From the NCBI GenBank assembly GCA_023419515.1, contig JAEZXW010000063.1, positions 1-28,715 on the forward strand: DNA of 28,715 bases, written 5' to 3'. Positions 1 to 9,066 of this stretch are shown piece by piece (the first letter of the stretch is position 1; every line of letters starts with the position of its first letter). Under the pieces are notes generated by a model that saw nothing but the letters and a program-made list of their open reading frames with translations, had not been told where the DNA came from and did no database searches. The translations under genes and the position numbers were made by a program. The stretch comes from Actinomycetes bacterium. Lineage in GTDB: Bacteria; Actinomycetota; Coriobacteriia; Coriobacteriales; JAEZXW01.

Positions 1-774
1 ATCGATAAGTCCCGCACAAGCACCCGGCGCCTTTTGAACGCTCGCATCAAAACAGAGCCGCCCTTGGCTTTGCATGACCATTTGTACAAGCTCTGCCTGA
101 TCAGAGTTTCGCTCAATCCAGCGACAGAGTCGCTTGTGCTCAGCACAGGCTGCCGAGCAAATGGGGATCACGCGACGAACAATGTCGACGGTATCGCGCG
201 CCGCACGAGAATCGGTGTAAGGCCCAAAATAATGAGTACCCTTCCTGTGCTTTTCGCGCGTGTATTTGATCGCCGGATAAGTATCTGACCAGGTAATCGC
301 AAGGTAAGGATAACTTTTATCGTCACGATAATCGACATTAAACGGCGGATGATAATGCTGAATGAGATTTTTCTCAAGAATAAGGCTTTCGTATTCGCTC
401 GTCACAACGAGATACTCAAAGGTAACGACTTGCGCCATCATGAGCGGGATCTTTTCACGCTCATCGGTTCCGAGCACGTACTGCTTCATGCGGGCACGCA
501 AGTTTTTTGCCTTACCCACGTAGAGAATACTTTCTGCTGCATCCTTCCAGAGATAGCAACCAGGCTCTTGGGGCACTTCATTCACGCGCTCAAGCAGAGT
601 GGGCAGATCACGCTCATTTTGCTTGCCCACGCTAATGCGGGCGCGCTCACTTTTGAATCGCGCCTCAACTTGACGATCGTAGGACTTGACCGACTCTTTG
701 AGCTGGGCTTGTAGTTGTGGCTCGCGCTCAGTCTGCGGCGACGATGCAGGTTTACGGGTCTGGTTAGCACACAT
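1..774 (-). CDS. uvrC: Excinuclease ABC subunit C, N-terminal part (cut by window edge)
   Basis: UvrC makes both incisions around a DNA lesion in nucleotide excision repair, after UvrA and UvrB have loaded. The first 258 residues are visible, and the frame is open to base 1. A GIY-YIG nuclease domain begins near residue 70, with GCY at 72-74 and YVGKAKNLRARM from 85. A cysteine-containing linker follows (Cys206, 210, 217, 241 and 253). An N-terminal charged extension of about 50-60 residues precedes the nuclease domain and is longer than in E. coli UvrC. The ATG at 774 has a GGGGCGG-like ribosome binding site and lies 13 bases after the murJ stop, so uvrA-murJ-uvrC is probably one operon. The UvrB-binding, RNase H-like and HhH domains lie outside the window. 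Confidence 0.93.
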   Translation of the reverse strand, partial: MCANQTRKPASSPQTEREPQLQAQLKESVKSYDRQVEARFKSERARISVGKQNERDLPTLLERVNEVPQEPGCYLWKDAAESILYVGKAKNLRARMKQYVLGTDEREKIPLMMAQVVTFEYLVVTSEYESLILEKNLIQHYHPPFNVDYRDDKSYPYLAITWSDTYPAIKYTREKHRKGTHYFGPYTDSRAARDTVDIVRRVIPICSAACAEHKRLCRWIERNSDQAELVQMVMQSQGRLCFDASVQKAPGACAGLID

Positions 775-787
775 AAGATGCCCGCCC

Positions 788-2446
788 CTATCCGCGAGCC
801 TTTACAAGCTTGAGACGCGATAAGAACCGCCTGAGGTAGCGAGCCTCATGTACATTGAGCATAATCGCCACACCATACGTCACCACAAGGCTCACCAACC
901 CCGCTGGCATGAGATATGCCAGGGTATGAAGAACGCTTGCCAAAGGATCACCCAACGCCATCGTCAAGCCCGTAAAGACACCAACACCCGCAACAGCGCC
1001 AATCAGACCGAGAATAAACGAAAGGATGCCCGTCCTTATCACCGAAGAAAAGCCAATCCGACCAACCTTTTGACGCATGATGACGAGACAAATAGCAACC
1101 GAGATCACCTCAAAAATGATCTGCGCAAGCGCCACGCCCAAGACACCAAAGGCAAACATGCCAGCAATACCCTGCGAAAACATCAGATAAAGCCCGCACG
1201 AGGCAACACCCATAACCAGCGAAATAATCGCGTAGATACGCATGAGCCTGAGCGCGCTAAAGACCTTATTAAGATACATGCGCATGGCATAGAATGGCAG
1301 GGTTGGCGCAAAGCAAATCAAAAAGAGCGAAATCATATCGACGTCAGCTCGCGTAAACGCACCCGAGTGATAAAGATTGACAAGCGGCGTGGCAAACGCC
1401 ATCAAAAATATTGCAAACGGCACCGTAAAAAAGAGCTGCTGACGCATGCCGGTTGCCATGCCATCGCGAAACTCCTGCATTTGATTGAGGGCATACCAAT
1501 GCGAAAGCTCGGTAAAAAGCGCCGTGGTAATCGGAATGGCCAAGAGCGCATACGGCAGGTTGTACCAGAGGTTGGCGTAGAAAAAGACCGACTGGCCAAC
1601 CTCACTCGACCCTGCGAGTGCTGCCGTCCTAAACGAGATCGTGACCAGCGAAATCGAGACGACCAAAAGCGCCGGCACCCCAATCTTCCAAGTCTCTTTA
1701 ATCGCGGGGTCAGAAAAATCAATCTTGAAGCTCAGGTAGATGTAGTGCCTACGTAAGATCGGCAGCTGGACGGCTACCTGAGCAACCACACCTAAGGTCG
1801 TGCCTACGGCAAGCCACATCTTGGCAAACTCAACATCGGTATTCACGATCACAGCGTAACCGCCCATCGTAATAATGACTACGATGTTATTGAGTACAGG
1901 GGCAAGAGATGGCACCACAAAGTTGCGATGAGCGTTGAGCAGCGCAATGAGCATCGCCGAAAAGGTGTACAAAAAGATCTGGATCGAGAAAAAGCGGAAA
2001 AAGTAAGCGGCAAGCTCACTGTCGCCCTGATCGTTCAAGAACATCTGCAGCCACACAACCTTATCGGCAAAAATAATGCCTAAGATCGAGGCGATCAGCG
2101 TCACGATACCAGCGATGGTAATAAGCTTTGAAACGTAATCATTGGCGCGTGCCTGGCCTTGCTTTTCTTTGACCTCAAGGTAGACAGGCAGGAACGCCGT
2201 TGAGATAATGCCGCCAGCGACCAGGCCAAAGAGCATGTCAGGCAAGTTGTTTGCGATGAGATACGACGAGGTCAAGAAGGTGTTTCCCAAGGCATAAGCC
2301 ATCACCCAGGTACGCACAAAGCCAGTGAGGCGCGAGGCGAGGTTTGCCACACCCATGAGCGCCGTCGAGCGCCCAAGGCTTCCCTCGAGTGACTGGCCCT
2401 CATATCGTGACGCCATATGTTTTGGGATGTATCGTGCTGCCATCAT
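788..2446 (-). CDS. murJ: Lipid II flippase MurJ (MviN family)
   Basis: This is an integral membrane protein of the MOP exporter superfamily that flips lipid-linked peptidoglycan precursors (lipid II) across the cytoplasmic membrane. Its 552 residues are mostly hydrophobic, with the roughly 14 helices expected for MurJ. The MurJ-type start, a small-residue stretch followed by ASRLTGFVRTW, lies near residues 35-47. The gene sits between uvrA (6 bases upstream) and uvrC (13 bases downstream), so it is almost certainly cotranscribed with these repair genes. Two ATG codons are adjacent at 2446 and 2443 and a third lies at residue 11. No ribosome binding site is clear, so translation may be coupled to uvrA. 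A different MOP-family flippase is possible but less likely given the length and motif. Confidence 0.9.
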   Translation of the reverse strand: MMAARYIPKHMASRYEGQSLEGSLGRSTALMGVANLASRLTGFVRTWVMAYALGNTFLTSSYLIANNLPDMLFGLVAGGIISTAFLPVYLEVKEKQGQARANDYVSKLITIAGIVTLIASILGIIFADKVVWLQMFLNDQGDSELAAYFFRFFSIQIFLYTFSAMLIALLNAHRNFVVPSLAPVLNNIVVIITMGGYAVIVNTDVEFAKMWLAVGTTLGVVAQVAVQLPILRRHYIYLSFKIDFSDPAIKETWKIGVPALLVVSISLVTISFRTAALAGSSEVGQSVFFYANLWYNLPYALLAIPITTALFTELSHWYALNQMQEFRDGMATGMRQQLFFTVPFAIFLMAFATPLVNLYHSGAFTRADVDMISLFLICFAPTLPFYAMRMYLNKVFSALRLMRIYAIISLVMGVASCGLYLMFSQGIAGMFAFGVLGVALAQIIFEVISVAICLVIMRQKVGRIGFSSVIRTGILSFILGLIGAVAGVGVFTGLTMALGDPLASVLHTLAYLMPAGLVSLVVTYGVAIMLNVHEARYLRRFLSRLKLVKARG

Positions 2447-2452
2447 CTGCTG

Positions 2453-5323
2453 CTATCGTCTTGGTGCTGCTGTGTCGGTGCTGTTCGCACGCTTGAGCAG
2501 TGGCTGCAAGAAGCGACCCGTATGACTTGCTTCACACGCCGCCACTTCCTCGGGCGTACCACTGATCACAATAGTACCGCCTCCCGAGCCACCTTCTGGG
2601 CCAAGATCGACAATTCTATCTGCAACCTTGATGACATCTAGGTTGTGTTCGATGATCAAAACGGTGTTCCCGAGGTCAACGAGGCGTTCAAGCACCTGCA
2701 AGAGCTGACGCACATCCTCAAAATGCAAACCTGTCGTTGGCTCATCCAAAATATAGAGCGTCTTTCCTGTTGAACGACGATGAAGCTCCTTGGCAAGCTT
2801 GACACGCTGAGCCTCTCCGCCCGAAAGCGTCGTTGCCGACTGACCGAGGCGAATGTAACCCAGACCAACATCGTGCAAGGTCTCAAGCTTGCGACGAATC
2901 ACAGGGATGTTCCCAAAGAAATCGAGCGCCCGATCCACGGTCATGTCGAGGACATCAGCTACCGTAATGCCACGATAGGTCACCTCAAGGGTTTCACGGT
3001 TGTAGCGTGCGCCGTGGCAAACCTCGCACGGCACGTAGATGTCGGGCAAAAAGTGCATCTCGATCTTGACCTGACCGTCGCCCTTACACGCTTCGCAACG
3101 ACCACCCGCCACATTAAAGCTAAAGCGCGAGGGCGAATAACCTTTTGCTTTTGCCTCGGGTGTACTCGCAAAAAGCTTGCGGATATCGTCCCACAGCCCG
3201 ATGTAGGTTGCAGGATTTGAACGTGGCGTCCTACCAATGGGCGCCTGATCAATGTCGATAATTTTGTCGATCTGATCAAGCCCGAGGATCTTTTGGTAGC
3301 TTCCTACGGGGCGTTTACCCTGCTGGATTCGGTTGATAAGCGCTGGCGCGAGTGTATCGGTGATGAGCGATCTTTTTCCTGAGCCAGAGACTCCCGTCAC
3401 CACGGTCAGCGTGCCAAGCTCGAGAGTAAAATCAACGTTTTTAAGATTATTCTCCGTGCAGCCCAAGATCTGTAAGGTGCCACGCTGAGGGTTTCGTCGC
3501 TCACTTGGCACGGCGATCTCGCGCACGCCTGCCAAATACTGACCTGTCAATGAATCAGAGTTTTTCGCGATCTTATCGGGGCTGGCAGCTGCTACGATAT
3601 GACCGCCGTGCTCACCAGCACCCGGACCAATATCGACAACAAAGTCTGCCGCCTTGATAGTATCCTCATCATGCTCAACCACAATCACCGTATTACCGAG
3701 ATCACGCAGGCGCTTAAGAGTTGCAATCAGGCGATCGTTATCGCGCTGGTGCAAGCCAATCGAAGGCTCATCGAGGATATAGAGAACACCTACGAGACCG
3801 GCGCCAATCTGGGTAGCTAGACGGATGCGCTGGGCTTCTCCACCCGAAAGCGTTGCCGATGCTCGATCGAGCGTCAGGTAATCGAGGCCAACATCAACCA
3901 AAAAGCGCAGGCGCTCGATAATCTCCTTGACGATGCGCGCGCCAATGAGTTGTTCGCGCTCAGAAAGCTCAAGGCTCATGAAGAAGTCGAGCTCCTCCTT
4001 GGTCGACATCTGCGTGATATCGAAGATATTCTTCCCACCGACCGTCACTGCCAAGATCTCAGGCTTAAGGCGAGCACCATGGCAGACGTGGCAGGGCTCT
4101 TCCTTGATCATACGATGATAGCGAGCCTTGATGTTATCGCTCGATGCCTCGAGGTAGCGCTCATAGACGATCTGACGAATACCTGAAAACTTGGTAAACC
4201 AATGCGTATCGCGGCCATCGCGGGTCACGTAATCCACTCGAATCTTAGTGTTACCCAAGCCATCCATGAGGGCTCGACGAGCCTTTTGCGGCAGATCCTC
4301 CCACGGGGTGTCTCGGTCAACCCCCACGTGATCCAAGACCGCATCAAAGATCTGTGGATAGTAATTTGACGCGCCAAAGAGCGAGCCTAAGGCACCGCGT
4401 GAGATAGGCAGTGTCGGATCTTCGATCACAAGGTTTTCGTCGACCACCTCGCTAAAACCAAGACCATCGCAGGCAGGACACGCACCGTAGGGCGCGTTGA
4501 ACGAAAAATCACGAGGCTCAAGCTCATCGATACTATGACCGTGCACCGGACAAGCTAGTGCGAGCGAATAATCCCAGAGCTCTTCTTGATCATCCTCACC
4601 GCCTCCCAGCGCCAAGATACTGACGTTACCATGAGCAAGCGTTGTCGCCATCTCAATGGCCTCGGTGATTCGCGAGATAGCCTCAGGCTTGATGACAACG
4701 CGATCAACGACGACCTCAATATCGTGCTTGAACTTCTTATCAAGTTCAATCTTATCCTCAAGCAGGCGCAGCTCACCATCGACGCGCACGCGCGAAAAGC
4801 CCTCTTTTTTGAGATCCTCAAAGAGCTTGTGATACTCGCCCTTTCGACCGCGGATCACTGGGGCCAAGACATAAGCCTTCCTACCACTACCAGCACTGAT
4901 AATGGCATCGGTCACCTGATCGGTGGTCTGCTTCTCGATCACACGCCCGCACTCAGGACAGTGCGGCACACCAATGCGAGCAAAGAGCAAACGCAGATAA
5001 TCGTAGATTTCGGTCACCGTGCCAACGGTCGAACGAGGATTTTTACTCGTCGTTTTTTGATCGATGGCAACCGCAGGAGAAAGTCCATCGATTGAATCGA
5101 CATCAGGCTTATCCATCTGACCCAAAAATTGACGCGCGTAGCTCGAGAGCGACTCGACATAGCGGCGCTGCCCCTCAGCATAGATGGTGTCAAACGCCAG
5201 CGAGCTTTTGCCCGAACCAGACAATCCCGTCAACACAACGAGCTTGTCACGAGGAAGCTCCAGATCAAAGTCCTTGAGATTGTGCTCTCGCGCTCCCTTA
5301 ATAACGATTCGATCCTGCGACAC
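2453..5323 (-). CDS. uvrA: Excinuclease ABC subunit A (DNA damage sensor)
   Basis: UvrA is a dimeric ABC-type ATPase that finds helix-distorting lesions and loads UvrB. The 956 residues match the usual 940-970. The first Walker A is GLSGSGKS at 33-40. Zinc site 1 is Cys258-x2-His261 with Cys282-x2-Cys285; the CxxH form resembles actinobacterial UvrA. Zinc site 2 is Cys743-x2-Cys746 with Cys766-x2-Cys769. Two LSGGEAQR signatures and two DEP Walker B motifs are present. The second Walker A reads GVSGSGKR at 644-651, so Arg651 stands where Ser or Thr is normally found. The start is GTG at 5323 with an AGAGGA ribosome binding site about 8 bases upstream. The gene begins the uvrA-murJ-uvrC operon and is divergent from the flavoprotein genes. 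Confidence 0.97.
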   Translation of the reverse strand: MSQDRIVIKGAREHNLKDFDLELPRDKLVVLTGLSGSGKSSLAFDTIYAEGQRRYVESLSSYARQFLGQMDKPDVDSIDGLSPAVAIDQKTTSKNPRSTVGTVTEIYDYLRLLFARIGVPHCPECGRVIEKQTTDQVTDAIISAGSGRKAYVLAPVIRGRKGEYHKLFEDLKKEGFSRVRVDGELRLLEDKIELDKKFKHDIEVVVDRVVIKPEAISRITEAIEMATTLAHGNVSILALGGGEDDQEELWDYSLALACPVHGHSIDELEPRDFSFNAPYGACPACDGLGFSEVVDENLVIEDPTLPISRGALGSLFGASNYYPQIFDAVLDHVGVDRDTPWEDLPQKARRALMDGLGNTKIRVDYVTRDGRDTHWFTKFSGIRQIVYERYLEASSDNIKARYHRMIKEEPCHVCHGARLKPEILAVTVGGKNIFDITQMSTKEELDFFMSLELSEREQLIGARIVKEIIERLRFLVDVGLDYLTLDRASATLSGGEAQRIRLATQIGAGLVGVLYILDEPSIGLHQRDNDRLIATLKRLRDLGNTVIVVEHDEDTIKAADFVVDIGPGAGEHGGHIVAAASPDKIAKNSDSLTGQYLAGVREIAVPSERRNPQRGTLQILGCTENNLKNVDFTLELGTLTVVTGVSGSGKRSLITDTLAPALINRIQQGKRPVGSYQKILGLDQIDKIIDIDQAPIGRTPRSNPATYIGLWDDIRKLFASTPEAKAKGYSPSRFSFNVAGGRCEACKGDGQVKIEMHFLPDIYVPCEVCHGARYNRETLEVTYRGITVADVLDMTVDRALDFFGNIPVIRRKLETLHDVGLGYIRLGQSATTLSGGEAQRVKLAKELHRRSTGKTLYILDEPTTGLHFEDVRQLLQVLERLVDLGNTVLIIEHNLDVIKVADRIVDLGPEGGSGGGTIVISGTPEEVAACEASHTGRFLQPLLKRANSTDTAAPRR

Positions 5324-5595
5324 GGTATCTATCCTCTACTTCATTGGTGTTCGGGTGCGTTATCCACCCTGCTATGCAACCGCATTATGCACCGCGGTCG
5401 CATTTCACAGCAGTTTCTATTCCAAATCTCATAGTTTACCGTACATTCGTTTGCTGCGACGATTATGCTGATTTTTCACAGAAGGTATGGCGATCCATTT
5501 ACCGTCACTGAGATGGACGGCACAATCCTGCGCCTTAGCTACAATGACCTTTAATTACGATCTTGAATCTCAAGCAACAGACGAAAGGAATCTCG
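5324..5595. promoter_or_regulatory. Divergent intergenic region between uvrA and the flavoprotein gene
   Basis: This gap of about 270 bases must hold the promoters for the uvrA operon (leftward) and the flavoprotein pair (rightward). Rightward, TACAAT at 5540-5545 is a plausible -10 box, but its -35 box is poor. On the uvrA side, a near-direct repeat (TATGCAACCGC at 5373-5383 and TATGCACCGC at 5386-5395) may be an operator. I saw no convincing LexA box of the Bacillus or Mycobacterium type and no small coding frame with a ribosome binding site. Confidence 0.4.
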
Positions 5596-7038
5596 GTGGT
5601 ACTCAAACACGAAGGACCCGTCATCATCGGTGCAGGCGCCTCAGGACTGATTGCAGCACTCGTGCTTGCTCGTCATGGCATGAACCCGCTCGTGCTTGAG
5701 GAAAAACCTGTGGCCGGCATGAGCATCTTGCGCGCAGGAAATGGCCGCTGCAACATCTTAAACAGCAAGCTTGACCCCGAGCGCTTTACCCACCCGCAGG
5801 CTGTTGCAAGAGTAATGGAGCATTTTTTATCAGCCGAGGTTCAGAGCCTCTTATTTGCTGGTCATGAAAATTGCATGCCTCAGACTTGCACACACGAACA
5901 TGATCTTGGTACTGCGACCGCCGAGCGCCTGCAGCGCTTCTTTACAGACCTCGGCATCTTTTTGACCACAACCCAGGATGGCTGGTGCTACCCAAGCACC
6001 ATGCACGCCGCAAGCGTTCAGCAGACACTGCTCGCCCAGGCAGCGAGCGCTGGTGCCAAGGTACTCACCCTGGCTGAGGTGACTCGTATCAGCCGTCCCG
6101 ATGATCATAAGACCGCAGCTGACAATTTGCGTTTTGTGCTCAAAGCACGCCCCCGTCCTGCCCGTAGGCGAAACCAACAACAGGATGACGACCTGTGCCA
6201 GCCGCTTGATCAGGATCTCACCATTTATTGTGAAAGCCTTGTCGTTGCAAGCGGTGGACTCATCCCCGATCGTCATACCGCAAGTGAGTTTTGGCAGGAT
6301 CTTACAGAAATTGGCGCGCTGGCTTTTACGCCTTGTGCTCACGTGCTCTGCCCCATTGAAACGAGCGATCACCTCTTGATCCAACCTCTCAATGGGCTTC
6401 GTGCTCAGGCTCAAGTTGAGCTTTATAGTTCACGAGAGGCCTATGAGACTGGGATTCAACCTCTCAGTACTGAACAGGGTGAACTCCTGCTCAGAAACTA
6501 TGGCATCTCTGGTATCGCTGCTTTTAATCTCTCGCGGTTGGCGGAAAACGGGATGGCGCTTCTTGTTAATTTTGTCCCAGATTTTCAGCGCAACGCGCTC
6601 ATTGCCGAAATTGAAAGGCGACACCATCAGCTTCAAGCTGAACTTAAAGCACATGCCCTCGACGGGCTGGTTCACCCTACTCTCGGCCAGGCTCTCTGCA
6701 AAAAACTCTTATCAGATGACGCTGGATTGATAGCAGATACACATGCCTTTGCAAGCCAGGCAGCAAAAGCCCTTCAGGAGGTGCTCCTTAATGTCACTGG
6801 CTTACATGACGCTGATCAACCACAGGTCACCAAAGGTGGTATTGACCTTGACTGTATTGACACCGTGAACTTTGCGACCCGAGCCGAACCTCATCTCATG
6901 ATCGTTGGCGAGGCACTCGACATCGAGGCACCCTGCGGTGGCTATAATTTGAGCTGGGCGTGGCTCAGCGGACTGATCGCGGCAACGCAGCTCATCACAA
7001 GCACCACGGATACCGTAAGCCCTGAACAGCTTGCTTAG
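5596..7038 (+). CDS. HI0933/BaiN-family FAD-dependent oxidoreductase
   Basis: This is a flavoprotein of the HI0933-like family (COG2081), often annotated as NAD(P)/FAD-dependent or aminoacetone-oxidase-family oxidoreductase. The physiological substrate of most members is unknown. An N-terminal Rossmann motif GAGASG lies at 12-17. The family's C-terminal FAD-contact segment is visible as GEALDIEAPCGGYNLSWAW, followed by SGLIAA. The GTG at 5596 is chosen because AAAGGA lies 6 bases upstream; a TTG at 5563 in the same frame would add 11 residues but has no ribosome binding site. The protein is 480 residues, somewhat longer than the usual 400-420, with a polar Arg/Gln-rich insertion around residues 185-205. 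It is followed after 77 bases by a second, differently built flavoprotein and is probably cotranscribed with it. A specific bile-acid role, as for BaiN, cannot be inferred. Confidence 0.85.
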   Translation: MVLKHEGPVIIGAGASGLIAALVLARHGMNPLVLEEKPVAGMSILRAGNGRCNILNSKLDPERFTHPQAVARVMEHFLSAEVQSLLFAGHENCMPQTCTHEHDLGTATAERLQRFFTDLGIFLTTTQDGWCYPSTMHAASVQQTLLAQAASAGAKVLTLAEVTRISRPDDHKTAADNLRFVLKARPRPARRRNQQQDDDLCQPLDQDLTIYCESLVVASGGLIPDRHTASEFWQDLTEIGALAFTPCAHVLCPIETSDHLLIQPLNGLRAQAQVELYSSREAYETGIQPLSTEQGELLLRNYGISGIAAFNLSRLAENGMALLVNFVPDFQRNALIAEIERRHHQLQAELKAHALDGLVHPTLGQALCKKLLSDDAGLIADTHAFASQAAKALQEVLLNVTGLHDADQPQVTKGGIDLDCIDTVNFATRAEPHLMIVGEALDIEAPCGGYNLSWAWLSGLIAATQLITSTTDTVSPEQLA

Positions 7039-7115
7039 ATTTCGCTGTTCAAACGTCCAAACCCCTCGAGATCTCACCCACACCTTAAGCCCGCTCACTC
7101 ATCCTAAGGATTACC

Positions 7116-9017
7116 ATGCACGACAATTGCCAGCCTTTCGATCATGACAAACAAAGCCAGCGCTCACCGCTTTTGCACCATAATCTGATTAAGACTGAAG
7201 ATCGCCCCGCCTATGCTCCTGACTGGAGCATAAAATCACAGGTAGAAACTGCGCATTTGTTTGTGAGCGGGCTTTCCTTTGACTGGCAGGTTGATCTGAG
7301 CGACAAGCAACTGCTGACGCGCGAAGCTGCTCGCCAGCTCAAAATTGACGCAAGGCTCATTCAGCAGATTCAGCCGACCAAGATCAGCCTCGATGCGCGC
7401 AAAAAACCTGTGCTGAAAGCCATTGTCTCTTTTGCCATCTGGCTTGATGGAGGTGTATCACGTGCTGAGAGCCTCTTGAACCACATTCCCAAAAGCTTTC
7501 ACCCCAGTCTCACGAATACACTCAGAAAATCTAAAGAGCCCTCGACTCCCAATCACGCGCATGCCATCAATGCACAACAACCCCAGGGGCGTCCTTGCGT
7601 GATCGGTGCCGGATGTGCCGGCCTCTTTGCAGCGCTCACCCTTGCTGAGCGGGGATTCAACCCCATCTTACTCGAGCGCGGTGCACCTGTCTTCGAGCGC
7701 GCTCAGGCTATTGAAGCCTTTTTTACGAACCGCGAATTTAATCCAAGCGCCAACATTCAGTTTGGCTGCGGTGGCGCGGGAACGTTTTCTGATGGCAAAC
7801 TCAGCACGGGCACTCACTCCCCTTCTCACCGATACATCCTTGAGACCTTTGTCCGTGCAGGCGCTCACCCCGACATCCTCATTGATGCCACGCCTCACAT
7901 TGGCTCTGATGTCTTGGTCAACGTAACCCAAAACATCGTCGAGCGTATTAAGGAGTTAGGGGGCACCGTGCGCTTTTATGCGCAAGTGACCGATATTGTG
8001 CGCGATCCAGAAACGGGAGCGCTCCGCGGGCTGACGATCAATAAAACCGAGCACATTGAGACTCACCTCGCCATTCTGGCAACGGGACACTCTGCTCGTG
8101 ACACCTATCGCACCTTACAAAACCAGGGCGTTTTTCTCGAACAAAAGCCATTTGCCATGGGTGTTAGGATCGAGCACAATCAGCGCTGGATCAATCAGAG
8201 CCAATATGCCCTGCACCCTGATCAACCCCAGGCTCAGATAATTCGTCCCGCTGCCTACAAACTCTCGTGCAAGACCAAAGCAAGTGTCAATGCATTTAGC
8301 TTTTGCATGTGCCCCGGTGGTGTTGTTGTTGCTGCCAATAGTGAACCTAACCAAGTAGTTACCAACGGCATGAGTGATTTTTTACGCAATGGTTCTAATG
8401 CCAATGCTGGCTTTTTGATAGGCATCGGGCCAGAGCTTTTTACGAGTCTTCTTGATGAGATGCGCGAGCTTGGGGTTGATGAGCACGCAATTGACTCACT
8501 TATCATCAACCATGCCGATGATCCGCTCTTAGGCATGTATCTGCAGGAGCTTCTCGAGTCTCAGGCCTTTTGCGTAGCTGGAGCAAACTACCAGGCGCCC
8601 GCCCAGCTCGTCGGTGACTTTTTGGCAGATGTGACAGGGACAAGTCCACGCATATCCCGCGCAACGACATCTAATACCAGCTTGGCAAGCATTGACCCCA
8701 CCTATCCACTTGGAGTCTCATGGCTTTCAATGACCCAAGTGCTTCCTCGCACCATTCGCGTTGGCCTTGCCGATGCACTTGGCATCATGGCACGCAAGCT
8801 CAAGTCCTTTGACCATCCGCACGCCATCCTCACCGGCGTTGAAACACGATCGAGTGCACCCGTGCGCATTGTTCGCGATCGGGAAACCCTCATGTCATGC
8901 AATACTGCGGGACTATACCCTGCAGGAGAAGGCGCGGGGTACGCTGGTGGCATCATGAGCGCTGCGGCAGATGGCATCCGAGTTGCTTCAGAACTTGCCC
9001 GCCAACTTAACGCCTAG
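7116..9017 (+). CDS. COG2509-family FAD-dependent dehydrogenase
   Basis: This is a large flavoprotein of the uncharacterised FAD-dependent dehydrogenase family COG2509. The N-terminal part (about residues 45-125, with ISLDARKKP at 90-98) is the small domain typical of this family. A dinucleotide-binding motif GAGCAG follows at 164-169. After it come the family features FGCGGAGTFSDGKL near residue 220 and, at the C terminus, PAGEGAGYAGGIMSAAADG, where FAD is bound. The ATG at 7116 has AAGGA 5 bases upstream. At 633 residues it is longer than the usual 460-560 because of a polar N-terminal leader and a low-complexity linker at about 135-158. The reaction and substrate are unknown. It converges on uvrB with only 49 bases between the stops, and no clear terminator is visible there. 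Confidence 0.85.
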   Translation: MHDNCQPFDHDKQSQRSPLLHHNLIKTEDRPAYAPDWSIKSQVETAHLFVSGLSFDWQVDLSDKQLLTREAARQLKIDARLIQQIQPTKISLDARKKPVLKAIVSFAIWLDGGVSRAESLLNHIPKSFHPSLTNTLRKSKEPSTPNHAHAINAQQPQGRPCVIGAGCAGLFAALTLAERGFNPILLERGAPVFERAQAIEAFFTNREFNPSANIQFGCGGAGTFSDGKLSTGTHSPSHRYILETFVRAGAHPDILIDATPHIGSDVLVNVTQNIVERIKELGGTVRFYAQVTDIVRDPETGALRGLTINKTEHIETHLAILATGHSARDTYRTLQNQGVFLEQKPFAMGVRIEHNQRWINQSQYALHPDQPQAQIIRPAAYKLSCKTKASVNAFSFCMCPGGVVVAANSEPNQVVTNGMSDFLRNGSNANAGFLIGIGPELFTSLLDEMRELGVDEHAIDSLIINHADDPLLGMYLQELLESQAFCVAGANYQAPAQLVGDFLADVTGTSPRISRATTSNTSLASIDPTYPLGVSWLSMTQVLPRTIRVGLADALGIMARKLKSFDHPHAILTGVETRSSAPVRIVRDRETLMSCNTAGLYPAGEGAGYAGGIMSAAADGIRVASELARQLNA

Positions 9018-9066
9018 TGTCTGTCTGTTGCAAGCTAACACACTCAGTCGTTCACGCAGAGAGACC

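Noticed and set aside
848..1756. A 302-codon open frame on the plus strand opposite murJ
   Set aside because: It is antisense to a clear MurJ gene, is rich in Arg, His and Asn without any domain pattern, and has no ribosome binding site.
5851..6414. A 187-codon open frame opposite the HI0933-family gene
   Set aside because: It lies fully inside a conserved flavoprotein gene and has no supporting motif or start signal.
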